DNA from: Crambe crambe | Lineage: Eukaryota > Porifera > Demospongiae > Poecilosclerida > Crambeidae | Length of the DNA stretch: 64,000 bases | Direction: 5' to 3' | Assembly: GCA_963924555.1 (NCBI GenBank) | Contig: OZ004585.1 | Location: 2,059,488 to 2,123,487, forward strand | In this document: positions 1 to 11,226 of the stretch, one piece after another | Layout of the letters: each line of letters begins with the position of its first letter | Position numbering within the stretch: position 1 is the stretch's first letter | Made by a program: the position numbers and the translations under genes | The notes under the pieces: model-generated | What the model was told of the DNA's origin: nothing | Database searches by the model: none | The model's input: the letters and a program-made list of their open reading frames with translations, nothing else

Positions 1-885
1 CTTGCAAAAACACCCTCTGATGATCGTAAAGATGACATCACTTTATGGAGTATGGAACTTTGATTTCTTTAGGATAATTTACTTTGATATTTATCTTGGA
101 ATAGGTATTCTCCCCACTCTAGCTTTAAACTATGTCATTGCTGTGTACCCTCTCCTCCTCATGGCTATAGCTATCGTCTACCTACTCGTAAACCTGTATG
201 ACAAGAACTATAGAGTCATTGTCATTATGGAAGCCATTTCGAGCAGTATTTTCCCAAAAACTTTGATGTCCGAACCTCCATGATTGACTCATTGCATTAC
301 TTTCTTTTATTTAATTATCAAGTGTCAAATTTCTCATTGTGACATTTGACTTACTTGTCCCAACACCAGTATACTAACTCCACCAGGATAGCTACAACTA
401 CACTTTTGGACTGTACTATTCAGGGGACATTAAATACTTTGGCAAAGAACATTTGCCTTATGCTATCCTGGCCATAATTATGTCAATAATCTTTGTCTTA
501 ACCACAAAACCAATAATTCGTACCAAGAAGAAGACAGCTGCAAACCATCGACAATCTCTAGTGCCTCTTACTGTGCCATCATTATAAATGCCTTGAAAGG
601 AGTCTGCAAGATGTGCCAGCAAACAGGAATGCAATTCAGGAACTTCTGGAAGAAAGCAAAAGGATAGAGAGCAAGAACAGTGACTGGCACCCATTCCTTC
701 AGGTTTTCTATGTATTTTTAATTTTTGCTGCACTTGTTCTTCTTCTCTACACATTTCTAATTATTCTTCACTGGATCTACTCACATAGTGGATTAAAGTC
801 GTGGCTTGCTGGATTCAGGAGAAGAGGCTACGACTTGATAAGTGGTAATGGAGAAGAATTATGTGACTCTCGCGATCATCATTGA
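1..885 (+). pseudogene. Broken 3' half of polytopic receptor-like family gene, with internal inversion
   Basis: The left edge cuts into a family copy at the second hydrophobic region. The first 280 bases are open and match the intact paralogues through the LYDKNYRV region. A deletion near 250, an early stop and further frame breaks follow. From about 501 to 687 the sequence is the reverse complement of the segment that in intact genes encodes LTVLALYPF through RWFAAVFF to GFVV; read on the minus strand it still gives GTRDCRWFAAVFFLVRIIGF. After this the copy jumps to the region before the last membrane span, so about 240 bp of the normal gene is missing. The normal-order tail (LLYT, GYDLIS) ends at a TGA at 883-885. 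An AATAAA lies at 941-946. The copy belongs to the FFQINVV/GYDLIN subgroup and shares its inversion with the copy at 14736. It cannot encode a normal protein. Confidence 0.9.
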
Positions 886-1194
886 AGTGGCAATTTGGTC
901 AATTTCCCACAATAATGGAATTGTGTATATTTGTGTGTGAAATAAACTTTATTCAGTATACATAGTTAGTTCTTTGTTATTATAGCTAATTCTTTTTGTG
1001 GTTTGATAAATTATTAATAGTGTGACTATGGCTTGAAAGGCGGTTGAAATAGAAAGGAATGTGAAAATGGAAAAATACAGTGAGCTTGTGTCATGAGTTC
1101 TATGGGTGAATAGGTTCTGTAGCTTCTACTATTAATATTGGTCTCATTGTTCGCTGGTATACCATACATGCATAGTTCCATTAGTCTTATAATA

Positions 1195-2090
1195 ATAGGT
1201 ACCAGCTCAGTGAAACCTGGACCCATGGAACCCATGGGATCAGTGGAACCAGTGGAACCATGGAACCAGTGGTGTCCATAGAACCAGTGGAACCCATGAA
1301 ACCAGTGGAGCCCATGGAACCCATGAAACCAGTGGAGCCCATGGAACCAGTGGAGCCCATGGAACCAGTGGAACCCATGGAACCAGTGGAACCCATGAAA
1401 CCAGGGAACCAGTGGAGCCCATGGAACCCATGGAACCAGTGGTACCAGCTCAGTGGAACCTGGACCTGTGGAACCTATGAAATCAGTGGAACCCATGGAA
1501 CCATTGGAGCCCACATAGAACCAGTGGAGCCCATGGAACCAGTGGAACCCATGAAACCAGTGAACCAGTGGAGCCCATGGAACCAGTGGAACCCATGGAA
1601 CCAGTGAACCAGCGGAGCCCATGGAACCAGTGGAACCCATGAAATCAGTGAACCAATGGAACCCATGGAACCAGTGGAACCCATGGAACCAGTGAACCAG
1701 TGGAGCCCATGGAACCAGTGGAACCCATGAAACCAGTGAACCAGTGGAACCCATGGAACCAGTGGTTCCAGCTCAGTGGAACCTGGACCTGTGGAACCCA
1801 TGAAATCAGTGGAACCTATGGAACCAGTGGAAACCAGGGAACCAGTGGAGCCCATGGAACCAGTGGAACCCATGGAGCCAGTGGTACCAGCCTCAGTGGA
1901 ACTTGGACCCGTGGAATCCATGAAATCAGTGCATGGAGCCATGGAACCAGTGGAGCCCATGGAACCAGTGGAAACCAGGGAACCAGTTGAGCCCATGGAG
2001 CCAGTGGAACCCTGGTATACCACCCATGAAACCAGTAGAACCCATTGAACTAGCAGAAAACCAGCGGAAGCCATAGAAGATCTGGAAGCC
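1195..2090. repeat. 18-bp minisatellite (two 9-bp half units), large array
   Basis: About 0.9 kb is built from alternating 9-mers ATGGAACCA and GTGGAACCC (variants GTGGAGCCC, ATGAAACCA). A higher-order block containing TACCAGCTCAGTGGAACCT recurs near 1200, 1441, 1767 and 1885. Because the unit is a multiple of three, long reading frames appear in several frames on both strands (EPVEPM on plus, GSTGSM on minus); I treat these as by-products. The array ends with a conserved tail, CTGGAAGCCATGTAGTACTC, that also ends the arrays near 16800, 21960 and 28600. It sits about 390 bp upstream of the gene at 2476 and seems to have been duplicated with the gene unit. Confidence 0.93.
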
Positions 2091-2330
2091 ATGTAGTACT
2101 CCACCATGTCCTAACAGGTACAGTAAGCAGGTTTCACTGCAAATGTTGACAATAATTAAATACGACATGCAGCCATAATTAGCTATTTTTGTATGATAAA
2201 AAAATATACACTCATACGTAGCTAAATGTAAATATTGAAACCAAAGCTTATATAGTTGCTGTAAGTCCAACTGGCTAGCAACACATAATTAAACGGTAAA
2301 ATTAAAGTGTGTAGCTACTGAACACTTAAT

Positions 2331-2455
2331 TGTCTCGATACACACATGAAGAAAACTAAACAGTGTGTGCATTGGGACAGCAATAAGCACTTTCATTTTT
2401 AGAGTGTAAAGAATTATTAGCTGAGTGAGAACACGAAGAGAAATCTGCAATCGTT
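2331..2455 (+). promoter_or_regulatory. Conserved upstream block: dyad plus AACACGAAGAGAA box
   Basis: An imperfect dyad TGTCTCGATACACACA (2331-2346) and TGTGTGCATTGGGACA (2364-2379) is followed by CAATAAGCACTTTCATTTTT and then AACACGAAGAGAAATCTGCA at 2430-2449, about 27 bp before the ATG. The same arrangement precedes the genes at 17213 and 36759 and the pseudogene at 14736, with partial versions at 29294 and 52406. Conservation across duplicated copies fits a core promoter or 5' UTR element, but shared ancestry alone could also explain it. Confidence 0.5.
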
Positions 2456-2475
2456 ATTGCTTATAGCTAGCTCTC

Positions 2476-4284
2476 ATGTACATGGCTATATTATTGTTAT
2501 TTGTTTATATGGTTGCTGTTGCTTGCACAGAAGACTACAGTCAACATTCTGAGAATATTCAACAAAATGTTTACCATGATGGCTGCTTTCCCAATGACTC
2601 TGGAATGGAGTGTCCACCAGGACTCTTTTGTAGCAACAGGACATGTAAGTGTGCTAACTATCATTATCCTTATGATAGCATCAAGTGTGATGAAGAAAAG
2701 GGCACTTCTGCTATCTTGGATTGCTACTGTGCCACATTTGATGACAGCAAGAATGTAACTCAAGTTGGTGCATGCATGTACAACTGTAATAAGAATAAGA
2801 ATGGTGTCGATAATGTGTATGACTCCCTTACACGAAATGACTCGATGATAACATGCTCATCATTCAACAGAGCTGGAGCACTATGTGGAAGATGTCTGCC
2901 TGAACACTATCCCTTGGCATACTCTTTTAACTTGACCTGTATCAAATGTCCACATGTTGGCTGGAACTGGGGTAGGTACATCATGGCAGCTTATCTCCCA
3001 CTAACACTGTTCTGCTTCTTTATTTTATTCTTTGAAATCAATGCTGTTACTAGTCACTTGCATCCAGTCATCTGGTGCAGCCAGATGATTTCAATAGCAG
3101 CTCTATCGCGAATGCTGTTCTTACATACAAGTTTGCTAAAATACCCTATATATATGATAATCATAAAGATAGTGTTTTCACTTTATGGAGTATGGAACTT
3201 TGATTTCTTTAGGATATTTTATTCAGATATCTGTCTTGGAATAGGTTTTCTCCCCACCCTAGCTTTGGACTATGTCATTGCTGTGTACCCTCTCCTCCTC
3301 ATGGCTATCACCCATCATCTTGTAAAATTGTATGACAAGAACTACAGAGTCATTGTTATCATGTGGAAGCCATTTCGAGCATTATTTTCCCTTTTCAAGA
3401 AAAACTTTGATGTTCGAACGTCCATGATTGACTCATGCGTTACTTTCTTTTATTTATCAAGTATCAAATTTCTCAGTGTGACATTTGACTTGCTTGTCCC
3501 AACACCAGTGTATGAACTCCACCAGGATGGCTACAACTACACTTTTGGACTGTACTATTCAGGGGACATTGAATACTTTGGCAAAGAACATCTCCCCTAT
3601 GCTATCCTGGCCATAATTGTGTCGATAGTTTTTTTTGTCTTACCACTCACTGTTCTTGCTCTCTATCCTTTTGCTTTCTTCCAGAAGTTCCTGAATAGTA
3701 TTCCTGTTCGTTGGCACATCTTGCACACCTTTATGGACTCCTTTCAAGGTGTCTATAAAGATGGGACAGAACCAGGCACTAGAGATTGTCGATGGTTTGC
3801 AGCTGTCTTCTTCTTGGTACGAATTATTGGTTTTGTGGTTTATACTTTTGCTCACAATATCATCTTCTTCTATATTGCTGCTATCATTCTCTTACTTCTA
3901 GTTTTGCTGATAGTTAACGTGCAACCTTTCAAAGCTCCAGTTGCTCATTACTCAAAGATCAATGCCACTTTTTTCTCACTCCTTATCTTTATGTACATTT
4001 TTGTATGTGGTAAGGGTGTAGCAGGTATCAAAGTTCAACAATTTATTCAAGTTTTTTATGTACTTTTAATTTTTGCTGTTATCACTCCTCTTCTCTACGC
4101 ATTGCTATTGATTCTCTACTCGATCTACTCACATAGTGGATTAGGATCAAGGCTTGCTAGTAGGATCAGATCCAGGAGAAGAGGCTATGAGTTGATAAAT
4201 GGAAATGAAGGGGATTCATGTGACTCTATAATTCATGCACGTGAGCATCATTCAAGTGGTAATTTGGCAACATTTTCACAATAA
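2476..4284 (+). CDS. Cys-rich ectodomain polytopic membrane protein (receptor-like family copy A)
   Basis: This intronless frame of 602 residues serves as the reference for the family. A hydrophobic signal peptide spans residues 1-17. The ectodomain (about 18-165) is cysteine-rich, with CPPGLFC at 46-52, CKC at 57-59, CYC at 83-85, and a GALCGRC...CIKCPH module at 134-160. N-glycosylation sequons lie at N54, N93, N121 and N152. Hydrophobic spans follow near 168-189, 226-240, 250-280, 316-341, 374-400, 438-458, 461-482, 497-513 and 522-548, so eight to nine membrane passes. The tail is basic (RIRSRRRGYELIN, 563-575). The GxLCGxC module before a multi-span region resembles large uncharacterised families in sponges and choanoflagellates; ligand and function are unknown. 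The first ATG is used, matching all paralogues. AATAAA at 4280-4285 overlaps the TAA stop. Confidence 0.93.
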   Translation: MYMAILLLFVYMVAVACTEDYSQHSENIQQNVYHDGCFPNDSGMECPPGLFCSNRTCKCANYHYPYDSIKCDEEKGTSAILDCYCATFDDSKNVTQVGACMYNCNKNKNGVDNVYDSLTRNDSMITCSSFNRAGALCGRCLPEHYPLAYSFNLTCIKCPHVGWNWGRYIMAAYLPLTLFCFFILFFEINAVTSHLHPVIWCSQMISIAALSRMLFLHTSLLKYPIYMIIIKIVFSLYGVWNFDFFRIFYSDICLGIGFLPTLALDYVIAVYPLLLMAITHHLVKLYDKNYRVIVIMWKPFRALFSLFKKNFDVRTSMIDSCVTFFYLSSIKFLSVTFDLLVPTPVYELHQDGYNYTFGLYYSGDIEYFGKEHLPYAILAIIVSIVFFVLPLTVLALYPFAFFQKFLNSIPVRWHILHTFMDSFQGVYKDGTEPGTRDCRWFAAVFFLVRIIGFVVYTFAHNIIFFYIAAIILLLLVLLIVNVQPFKAPVAHYSKINATFFSLLIFMYIFVCGKGVAGIKVQQFIQVFYVLLIFAVITPLLYALLLILYSIYSHSGLGSRLASRIRSRRRGYELINGNEGDSCDSIIHAREHHSSGNLATFSQ

Positions 4285-4934
4285 AGGAATTGTGTGTGTG
4301 TACTATATTTTATTCAGTAGATGGTATATTGCTCTTTAGCTCTTTTTTTTTTTCTTCATAATAATTAGACTTTGGATAATGATCATGTGATTCTGCATGC
4401 ATATGCATGATGACTTGGCTTATTCTGCCGTTCTGCTGTGTCAGCTTCCATTGATTCCTTGATTCATGGTTCCAGATACAATCTCTAAGTTGATTAGTGT
4501 AATCACACTATCATGCACACATTAAATTACTTAGCTATATCACATATTCTATTATGATACAAGTGAACACAAAGAATGTTAAGTATGCACGTTCTTACAT
4601 AAGTGGGCACGTGCATGCCCCTTATCTTGCCAACACTTTAAATTGAATCATCATGAATTTCTCATTCCAGAGATACTGCTGGTTCAATTATTCCATAGGT
4701 TGGATGTGTTCCATGGGTTCCACTGGTTCTGTAGGTTCTGCTGTTTCCACTCCACATGTCCTGACTAGCACTATACGTAGCTACCAGCTATTTCAACATC
4801 ACCGTCTTTAATACCACTTGTTTGGAAGTTATTCCAGGCCCATAGGGGCAGGTTTCACTGTACATGTTGATGATTAAATACAACATGCAGCCATTATTAG
4901 CTATGCTTGTTTGATAACGAAAATATGCACTTAG
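4285..4934. other. Duplicated 3' flank, no gene
   Basis: This downstream flank is shared with the copies at 11227, 17213 and 52406. It includes TTTATTCAGTAGATGGTATA, a CATGCATGATGACTTGGCTT stretch, and a short minisatellite remnant in the opposite orientation (CCATGGGTTCCACTGGTTCT near 4711). No open frame shows coding character. Confidence 0.6.
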
Positions 4935-4939
4935 GTTAC

Positions 4940-5216
4940 CAGGGTTTCATCTAGGAATTTCACCTTGGAGGGGAAGCTCATGGAACGTGTGGCCATAAGG
5001 CCACGGTTGGGGAGGGGAATGTGCCCCCTCCTGCGTAGAGTATGAAGCCAAAAATGCTTAAATTCTCAAGTATTTTTTAAATGCTTGGATCCTACTATTT
5101 TTTTGTCCTAAAACTCTTTCTTTTGGCAATATCTGGGTCAGTTTGGGGGGGGGGGGGAAGTTCAGCTGTTTGGAGGGGAAACTTCCCCTGCGCCCCCCTC
5201 CTTAGATGAAACCCTG
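4940..5216. mobile_element. hAT-like MITE with 5-bp target duplication
   Basis: The 277-bp element begins CAGGGTTTCATCTA and ends with its inverse, TAGATGAAACCCTG. GTTAC is duplicated on each side (4935-4939 and 5217-5221). The paralogous flank near 54893 lacks the insert. The interior holds a poly-G run and no open frame. CAGGG ends fit hAT elements, and the 5-bp duplication fits the 5-bp hAT group; the assignment is inferred. A relative lies at 55509-55813. Confidence 0.8.
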
Positions 5217-5357
5217 GTTACATTTATGTAACATACTGAAACCAAAGCTTAGTTGCTGTAATAACTATACATGTAGTAAAACTGGCAATTAGAAAGTCAT
5301 TAGCAAAGTGAGAACACGAAGAGAATCTGTAATTATCATTGCTTATAGATAGCTCTC

Positions 5358-5693
5358 ATGTACATGGGTATATTATTGTTACTTGGTTATAGCTATGGTT
5401 ACTGTTGCTTGCACAGAAGACTACAGTCAAAGTTGTTCTGATAAATCAGAATCGAATATTCGATATGCTTACGGTGTATGGTGGTTTCTTTCCCAATGAC
5501 TCTGGAATGAATAGAGTGTCTTCCAGGATTCTTTTGAAACAACAGGACATGTAAGTGTACTCACTATCATTATCCTTATGACATCATCAAATGTGATGAA
5601 GAAAAGAACATGCACTTCTGCTATCTTGGATTGCTACTGTGCCACATTTGATGACAGCAAGAATGTACGTAACTCAAGTTGGTGCATGCATAA
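5358..5693 (+). pseudogene. Truncated 5' fragment of receptor-like family gene
   Basis: It starts with the family promoter-proximal sequence and ATG (5358), then signal peptide, CPPG-like and IKCDEEK sequence. Frame breaks include an inserted GAATGA near the GMEC position and extra bases in the CDEEK stretch. Homology stops at GGTGCATGCATAATCAGAGA, where an unrelated repeat block begins. The copies at 19770 and 55020 stop at the same junction, so one truncated ancestor was duplicated. Confidence 0.88.
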
Positions 5694-5717
5694 TCAGAGA
5701 GTACGATAAAGTGGGGT

Positions 5718-5748
<31 letters not shown>

Positions 5749-7620
5749 CAACTTATCTCAGAAATGGTTCATTCTATAATTTTTATACCAATCTACTCAA
5801 AATTGACTGCGCTATAATCCTTGACCTTTAACTTGACATGCATTTTCCAACTTGCTAGCTTTCAACCTACAAATTTTGGCAGACATTTTTATGCCCCTCC
5901 CCAGTAAGGTAAAGTAAGGTGACTTGGGACACAGGGTAACTTGGGACACTGAAGTTAGATTTCAATCTTGCTTCAAGATTACTAAGAGTTTCAAGATCTT
6001 ATTTTGCACACATAAACATCTATGCTTTGTCTCTCTTTGAAGCCAATCTAGAGTGCTTTGGTTAATCTGTTGGTAGTAAGCAGCCCGAACACGCTGTTGA
6101 TTTTACAAGACTGAAAGAAAAAATTTCCTAAACTATAACTTCAAGCTTATTTACCTGATTTATCAATATTTTATTCACTGAAATAATTGTATAATGATCT
6201 TTGTGTTTTAAAGAAGTGATCAGTCAGCAAACATGCATAGCACGCTGTTTAAGCTTCATCAAAATGGCATGGACATGCCAAAATGACAACTATATGCACC
6301 ATATGTATGTGCATTTCCTGAAAATTTGGCTGACTTCTCTTTAAATAGCTAGCTAACAAATTTTTATGAGAACTAATTATTCTATTCATTTATTTAGCTA
6401 CTCATTTGTTTATTAGATTGCAAATTCAGAATCATAACCTAAGAGCTCCAACATCACTGTGAGTGAGAATGAAACTAAACAGTTGTAATAACCTCCAATA
6501 AAGGACACTCCAAAAGAGGATAAATCTCTGGCTAAATCTATTGAAACCCACATAACAAGCAGAACCCATGGAACCAATTGAAGACACTCTGAGCATTGAG
6601 AGACCAACATCAAGAGAGAAAGCTAATGACAGCATGATGACAGATTCGCCAGTCAGGTATCATGTCTAAGGTAACTAGGGACACTCTTACTACAAATGAT
6701 ATTTCTGCAACCGCTTTAGCTATAAACATGCAAGCTTTAAGTTGCAAGAGATAGAGCAACTTTTCTAGTCCAAGGCTTAGCTAAAGATGATGGGTGTGGC
6801 TTATTAATTAATTGGCTACAAGTCGCCCATGTGTAGTATGCAGAAATCCCTTTAAGGATAACTTGGGACACTGTGTATTAGGGGTCTTCATTCACTAGAT
6901 GTCATCATCATCACAGCTGCATGCGGTACAGAATGTTAGTATTTCTGTCTTAGGGAAATCAGTTTTGGTTTAGGCTTGGAAACAGAGGCTCTGTGGGTGG
7001 GGGAATCACAGTTTTGGTTTTAGGTTGTGCCAGTATGTGTGAGTCAGTGGGTGAGAGGAATAGACCCCTTGTAGCATTTTCAAACATAATCCGCATATTC
7101 CGCATATTATCGTGCACAGCTGCCACGAGGTATACTAGACAAAATTGTATTAGTTTGCACTTCAGACTCCAGCTGCTGCTCAGTAGTTTATCTATGTAGT
7201 GCTATTTCCATGCAGCAACTAGTCTATTGCAGGTTTTAATCATATCACTAGTTCAGCAAAGCTAATCTGCATTTGCACCGGAGAAAACAATCCTTTAGCT
7301 AGCAGTACCAGTATACTTCGTATTCATAGACATGCCCTCCAAGATGTACACCAACATGGCTTCTTCCGTGATAAGCCCTGCCCATGCCACGCCTACTGCA
7401 AGGGGTTTATTGGTGTTAGGCTGTGTGAATGGGTGGGGAACTTATGTTTTGGCTTAGGTTTTGTGGGGAAATCAGTGATTAAATAACTAAAAACCTTCTA
7501 TAGAGTACACAAAGGAAGCTTACTGATCTCTGAATGGTTATTGCTAGCTAGCTACTCTAATTATTGTTGAAAGGAGGTGCACATTGTGTTGGATACGTAA
7601 AAGATCCAACTTAAAATGCC
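5694..7620. repeat. Dispersed block W, copy 1, with internal inversion
   Basis: This is about 1.9 kb of non-coding sequence, also present around 19904-20960, 24380-25570 and 55351-59680. It contains a (ATC)n tract (5718-5744), repeated GGTAACTTGGGACAC phrases, and a distal CCGCATATTCCGCATA part. The segment 6279-6872 is inverted relative to the copy at 56444-59001. No frame is long or conserved. Its nature (old transposon or simply a duplicated flank) is unknown. Confidence 0.7.
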
Positions 7621-8115
7621 AAATAACATAGCTACTAGCTAATAGTAGTAGAAAAAATAAATAATCAAAGCGCGTTTCTTCCCTGAGCACCTCAAGTGCT
7701 TCATTGCCATCACGGATCTGTAAAGCAACTTCATGATATTAACTTAGAGCGCATAACTCTACTTCGTTTTGGACTGCGCATCAGGTCAGAAATTGTACTA
7801 CCGTCTCATGTTGACCATTCAATTTAAGAACACATGCAGAGTTCTTTAGCTTTATCCTGTAGTAGCGGCAAGCCTTGATTGAAGACAGAGATGAGACTCT
7901 GCTAAGCAGCAGTGATTATGTAAGTATCTAGTCAGCTTTAATTGTACTACTGTCTCCATGTTGACTATCTTTACCATGCAATCTAAGAAGCAGAGTTCTT
8001 TAGCTTTCTCTTGTAGCGGCAAGCCTTGATTGCAAACAAAGATGAGGGCATTATGTAGTTCTGGTGAGTATCTAGCCAGCTTTAACTATCATCTGTATTA
8101 ATAGCTGACAAAAAG

Positions 8116-8815
8116 TAGTCTCGTTAGCCAGACTCCTTTTCCCCTCACCATAGATAATATAGTACCCGAGGTGGATACGAAACAAATCCGTATACGCAGT
8201 TATTAATAATAATAATTATAGTATAAATAAGTCACATGACTGTTGATGTCATTACAATTACATAAAATTCTTCTCCGCGAATTTGGCGCGCTATTTCAAT
8301 GTCAAGAGGCTACACCATGTACCATAGTAAGCACTAGCTAGCTACAGAGAAACTAGGTTATCGTCAGCTACCCCTGCTTGACTTCATCTTGTAAGCATCA
8401 TTTTGTTATCATCCAATCGTTTGATTGTCGAAAAACAACTGCCTAGCGAAATAAACTGATCTAGCTACTGCTTCCCCGCTGAACAAGCGGGCTGTGCACT
8501 CACTCATTTCACGTAGCCAGACCCTCGCTACACCAAAGAGATCTGCCTCGAAGCGTTAGAGTCTCTCATCACGCGCGCGCTACACAAATTACCACGCGGA
8601 TCCGAAGAGACACGCCCCATCCTCGTGATTTTCAGCTCTTTTATCACATGCATCTCTGATCGATAACATTCCAGAGGGTCCAGAAAAAACCACACCAGAC
8701 TCCTTTTCCCCTCTTCTTTCTTTCTTTCTTCCTCCCTTCCTTCTGTGCGCGCGTGCAAGTAAGTGTATGTACAAAGATAGTGAGGGAAAAGGAGTCTGGC
8801 TAGCGGGACTAGACA
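8116..8815. mobile_element. TIR foldback element, TAGCCAGAC family
   Basis: The left end TAGTCTCGTTAGCCAGACTC and the right end, GAGTCTGGCTAGCGGGACTA, are inverted partners of about 30 bp, continuing into CCTTTTCCC / GGGAAAAGG. A second arm (CAGACTCCTTTTCCC near 8698) pairs with the right end to form a shorter hairpin, and another CGTAGCCAGACCC phrase occurs near 8512. No transposase is present, and no clear target duplication was found. The GTAGCCAGAC core recurs at 9589 and around 43352-44317. Confidence 0.6.
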
Positions 8816-8816
8816 A

Positions 8817-9588
8817 AAAGCAGTTAGGTCATCAACTGCTGCTATCTTTTATCAGGTTATGGCCTTCCAGCTTCAATAATCTGTGAATTGGGACACTAGT
8901 GAGAGAGTAGAGTTGTGTTTCCTGACCTTTCACCTGTTAACTTGCTACAAAATATTTTTTTTGATCAAAATAATTATTAGGCCACTATTAATAGAATGAT
9001 TGTTTCCTGTCCACCGCCCGCGTATTGAAAATGTCACCGCATCAAGAAATATTATTACTGCCTAGCGCCTGCCATTGCTCATGCGCGCAGTAGAGCATGC
9101 ACATTTGGCTTCACATGCAGGAAAGCCCATGGTGAATGACTAGTCTCATGGGCCGCGAGATTGGAAGATGGGACCCTTGAGACAAACAACGAAGCAGTGA
9201 TAGAATAATTATAATAACCGCCCGCCCGCAGCACTTGTGGATGTCTTCTTGAACAGGAAACTAGGATTCTATAAAATAATAGTGGCCTTATCTTGACAGC
9301 TTCTCTCAGTGACACATCTGTAATGTAAAAAAAATCATACATTGTAAATATGAATAAGATTTATTGCCCGTTTTTTTTTCTACTTAGTAGCTATGCGGTT
9401 GAGTCTTGAAGAAAAAAAAGCAAACAAAAAAAACCAACAAAAAACAATACAAAAAATAAAAACAAAATCAAACAAACTCTAATCATTAACTGAAAGCTTC
9501 TTGTAAGTAATCTGTAATGCCGTAACCGTAACGTGATGTCCTAGTTTGACTAGTGTCGTGGATATGCGTATGTGCAAACTTTATATTG
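8817..9588. other. Gene-poor interval with A-rich tract
   Basis: No supported gene is seen. 9403-9480 is an adenine-rich stretch (AAACAAAAAAAACC-like) of the kind left by retroposition, but no upstream source sequence could be recognised. Confidence 0.4.
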
Positions 9589-9676
9589 GTCTCACGTAGC
9601 CAGACCCGATTCTTTCCTTTTTTCCTGATTCTTTCCTTTTTCTTGGGGGCAAGAATCGGGTCTGGCTACGCGAGAC
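9589..9676. mobile_element. 88-bp hairpin MITE, TAGCCAGACC family
   Basis: The 26-bp ends GTCTCACGTAGCCAGACCCG... and ...CGGGTCTGGCTACGCGAGAC are near-perfect inverted repeats around a short pyrimidine-rich loop. It is a minimal non-autonomous element or foldback; no target duplication was identified. Confidence 0.7.
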
Positions 9677-9888
9677 TAACTTTATTACGTACTTCATTAC
9701 TCACTGGCTGCATTAGTGGAGAATGAACACTATGCATGTATCTTTAGCAACACTATGGCTCTCTGTATTATTAGCAAACACATTTCCCAGTAATCTGTGA
9801 TAGTTACAAACCTAAATCAGCCGCTGCATATGACATAATTAGTGGAGAATGAACACCACATCTTTTTAACAACTCTGAAGGATTTTCC

Positions 9889-10160
9889 ATGGCTATTTAT
9901 GCATATAGGTGCAAGCAGCCACTGCATAAGCTTTTTTTCAGTAGAAGTAAAAAAATAGACTCTAAGAGTAAGAATTCCATTGCTAATGTTAAAGGCAATG
10001 TTGATGATAGTGATCATCCAGCAAATGAGGAGATACACAGTGGTGGTGAGAGGAAATGCCAGTGCAGATCACTCGGTTGTGCATACGTAGCAGTAACTCT
10101 AGTGTGGGGACTCTTCACACTGCCTTTCATCTTATTCTACGCACGTATTTCCCAAAAAAT
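9889..10160 (+). CDS. Possible single-exon fragment with one transmembrane segment
   Basis: This is an open stretch of about 90 codons with a charged, serine/lysine-rich N-terminal part and one hydrophobic span (YVAVTLVWGLFTLPFILFYA). It ends at a splice-donor-like GTGAGT (10160-10165). A diverged copy near 26438-26610 keeps the same hydrophobic part and donor-like site but has frame breaks. Conservation of both suggests an exon of an unrecognised gene, but it could equally be duplicated non-coding flank. No start context or downstream exon was established. Confidence 0.25.
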
Positions 10161-10329
10161 GTGAGTATCAGTGCTTGCAGCATAGCTGAGAGTGAGTTAG
10201 ATTGTACTATTTTCATCAAGTGTTTGCTATTTGTTAAGTGTGTTCGCAATTTAGTTACAATGAATGCACATTGTGGTACAGTACATAACAGATTGATATC
10301 TTTGGTGTTTGCAGCATAGATATCTAGCT

Positions 10330-11226
10330 GATAGTGAGTTAGATTCTACTGATTCACTAAGACTTCAATTGTGTGCCACTTTAGTACTAGCTATTAACAT
10401 GTTGTGATACATAACAGATCATGGAATCTGGTTTATACCATTTGCATGATCATGAACTGTCCCTTTATGATTGGTTGATTGCTGTTTGGCTTTTTTTTTC
10501 TTTTTCTTTTTTGCTTTAGGTTTTCTAATAGTTGGGTAACTTCAGATTATAGTGAAATGAGTACAAAAAATTCCTTCTAAATAAAAAGTAAAGTAGGGAT
10601 AGCCATAAAATTTAGCTGCATTATTACTACCTAGCCCTCCTAATTTCAATAGCTAACCACACCTAGCTATATCCTACTTCTCACACCCTAAGTGAGTCAA
10701 ATAACCCCTTACCCATACCCACAGCAATATTATAAAATTAATATTCCTACTTCAATAACCACACCCATTTAGGAGGTGCAGCCAGATGGGGTGACCTTAC
10801 CCCGGGGTAATCTACCCCAACTTGATATTCTGGGGTAAATAATTACCCCAGGGTAGCATTTATCACGGGGTAATCTACAATATCCTGGGGTAAATAATTT
10901 ACCCCAGAGTAAGTGTACACACACTATCCTATGATTTTATTTTTGTTATAAATGGCTTGCCATATGCACACAGCCGTCTGTGTCATCCCTACATAGAGAG
11001 AGCTACCACTCTCTCTGATACCGAGTACATAAGATAATCATCATAGCATATCGAAAGTAAAGTTTAGTTAGCTACTATGATAACGACAATAGTTTAATAA
11101 AGTACATCTAGGGCTAGGACCAGGGTTATGGGTAGGGTGCAGTCAATACACAGTTTTGAGAATCATTAAAAGATTTAAAAGATGAGATGAATCTATTATG
11201 CTTATCATGTTGGATAGTTAGCTGAT
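10330..11226. other. Upstream region of the 11227 gene, unlike the other family promoters
   Basis: It holds half-copies of two foldback elements (AAAAAATTCCTTCTAAATAA near 10564, and AACCCCTTACCCAT near 10700) and a local repeat of CTGGGGTAAATAATTACCCC type at 10797-10915. The dyad and AACACGAAGAGAA box seen before other family genes are absent immediately upstream of 11227. Confidence 0.5.

Noticed and set aside
458-754. Minus-strand frame with GTRDCRWFAAVFF
   Set aside because: It is the inverted piece of a plus-strand pseudogene, not a separate minus-strand gene.
1026-2107. Long minus- and plus-strand frames rich in GSTGSM, VPLVPW or EPVEPM
   Set aside because: They arise from an 18-bp tandem repeat that is a multiple of three and is open in several frames on both strands; the same repeat gives the same false frames at 16510, 21677 and 28177. 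No start context, domain or splice signal supports a protein.
3640-3855. Minus-strand frames opposite the family genes (also 23574, 37929, 61661 and the N-terminal shadows)
   Set aside because: Antisense shadows of highly similar coding sequence; they recur only because the sense genes are conserved.
5718-5744. Possible CRISPR-like or regulatory repeat
   Set aside because: Simple (ATC)n microsatellite; no spacers, and the genome is eukaryotic.
8528-8816. Arg/Lys-rich minus-strand frames in the foldback element
   Set aside because: Low-complexity pyrimidine tract inside a TIR element; no conserved motif.
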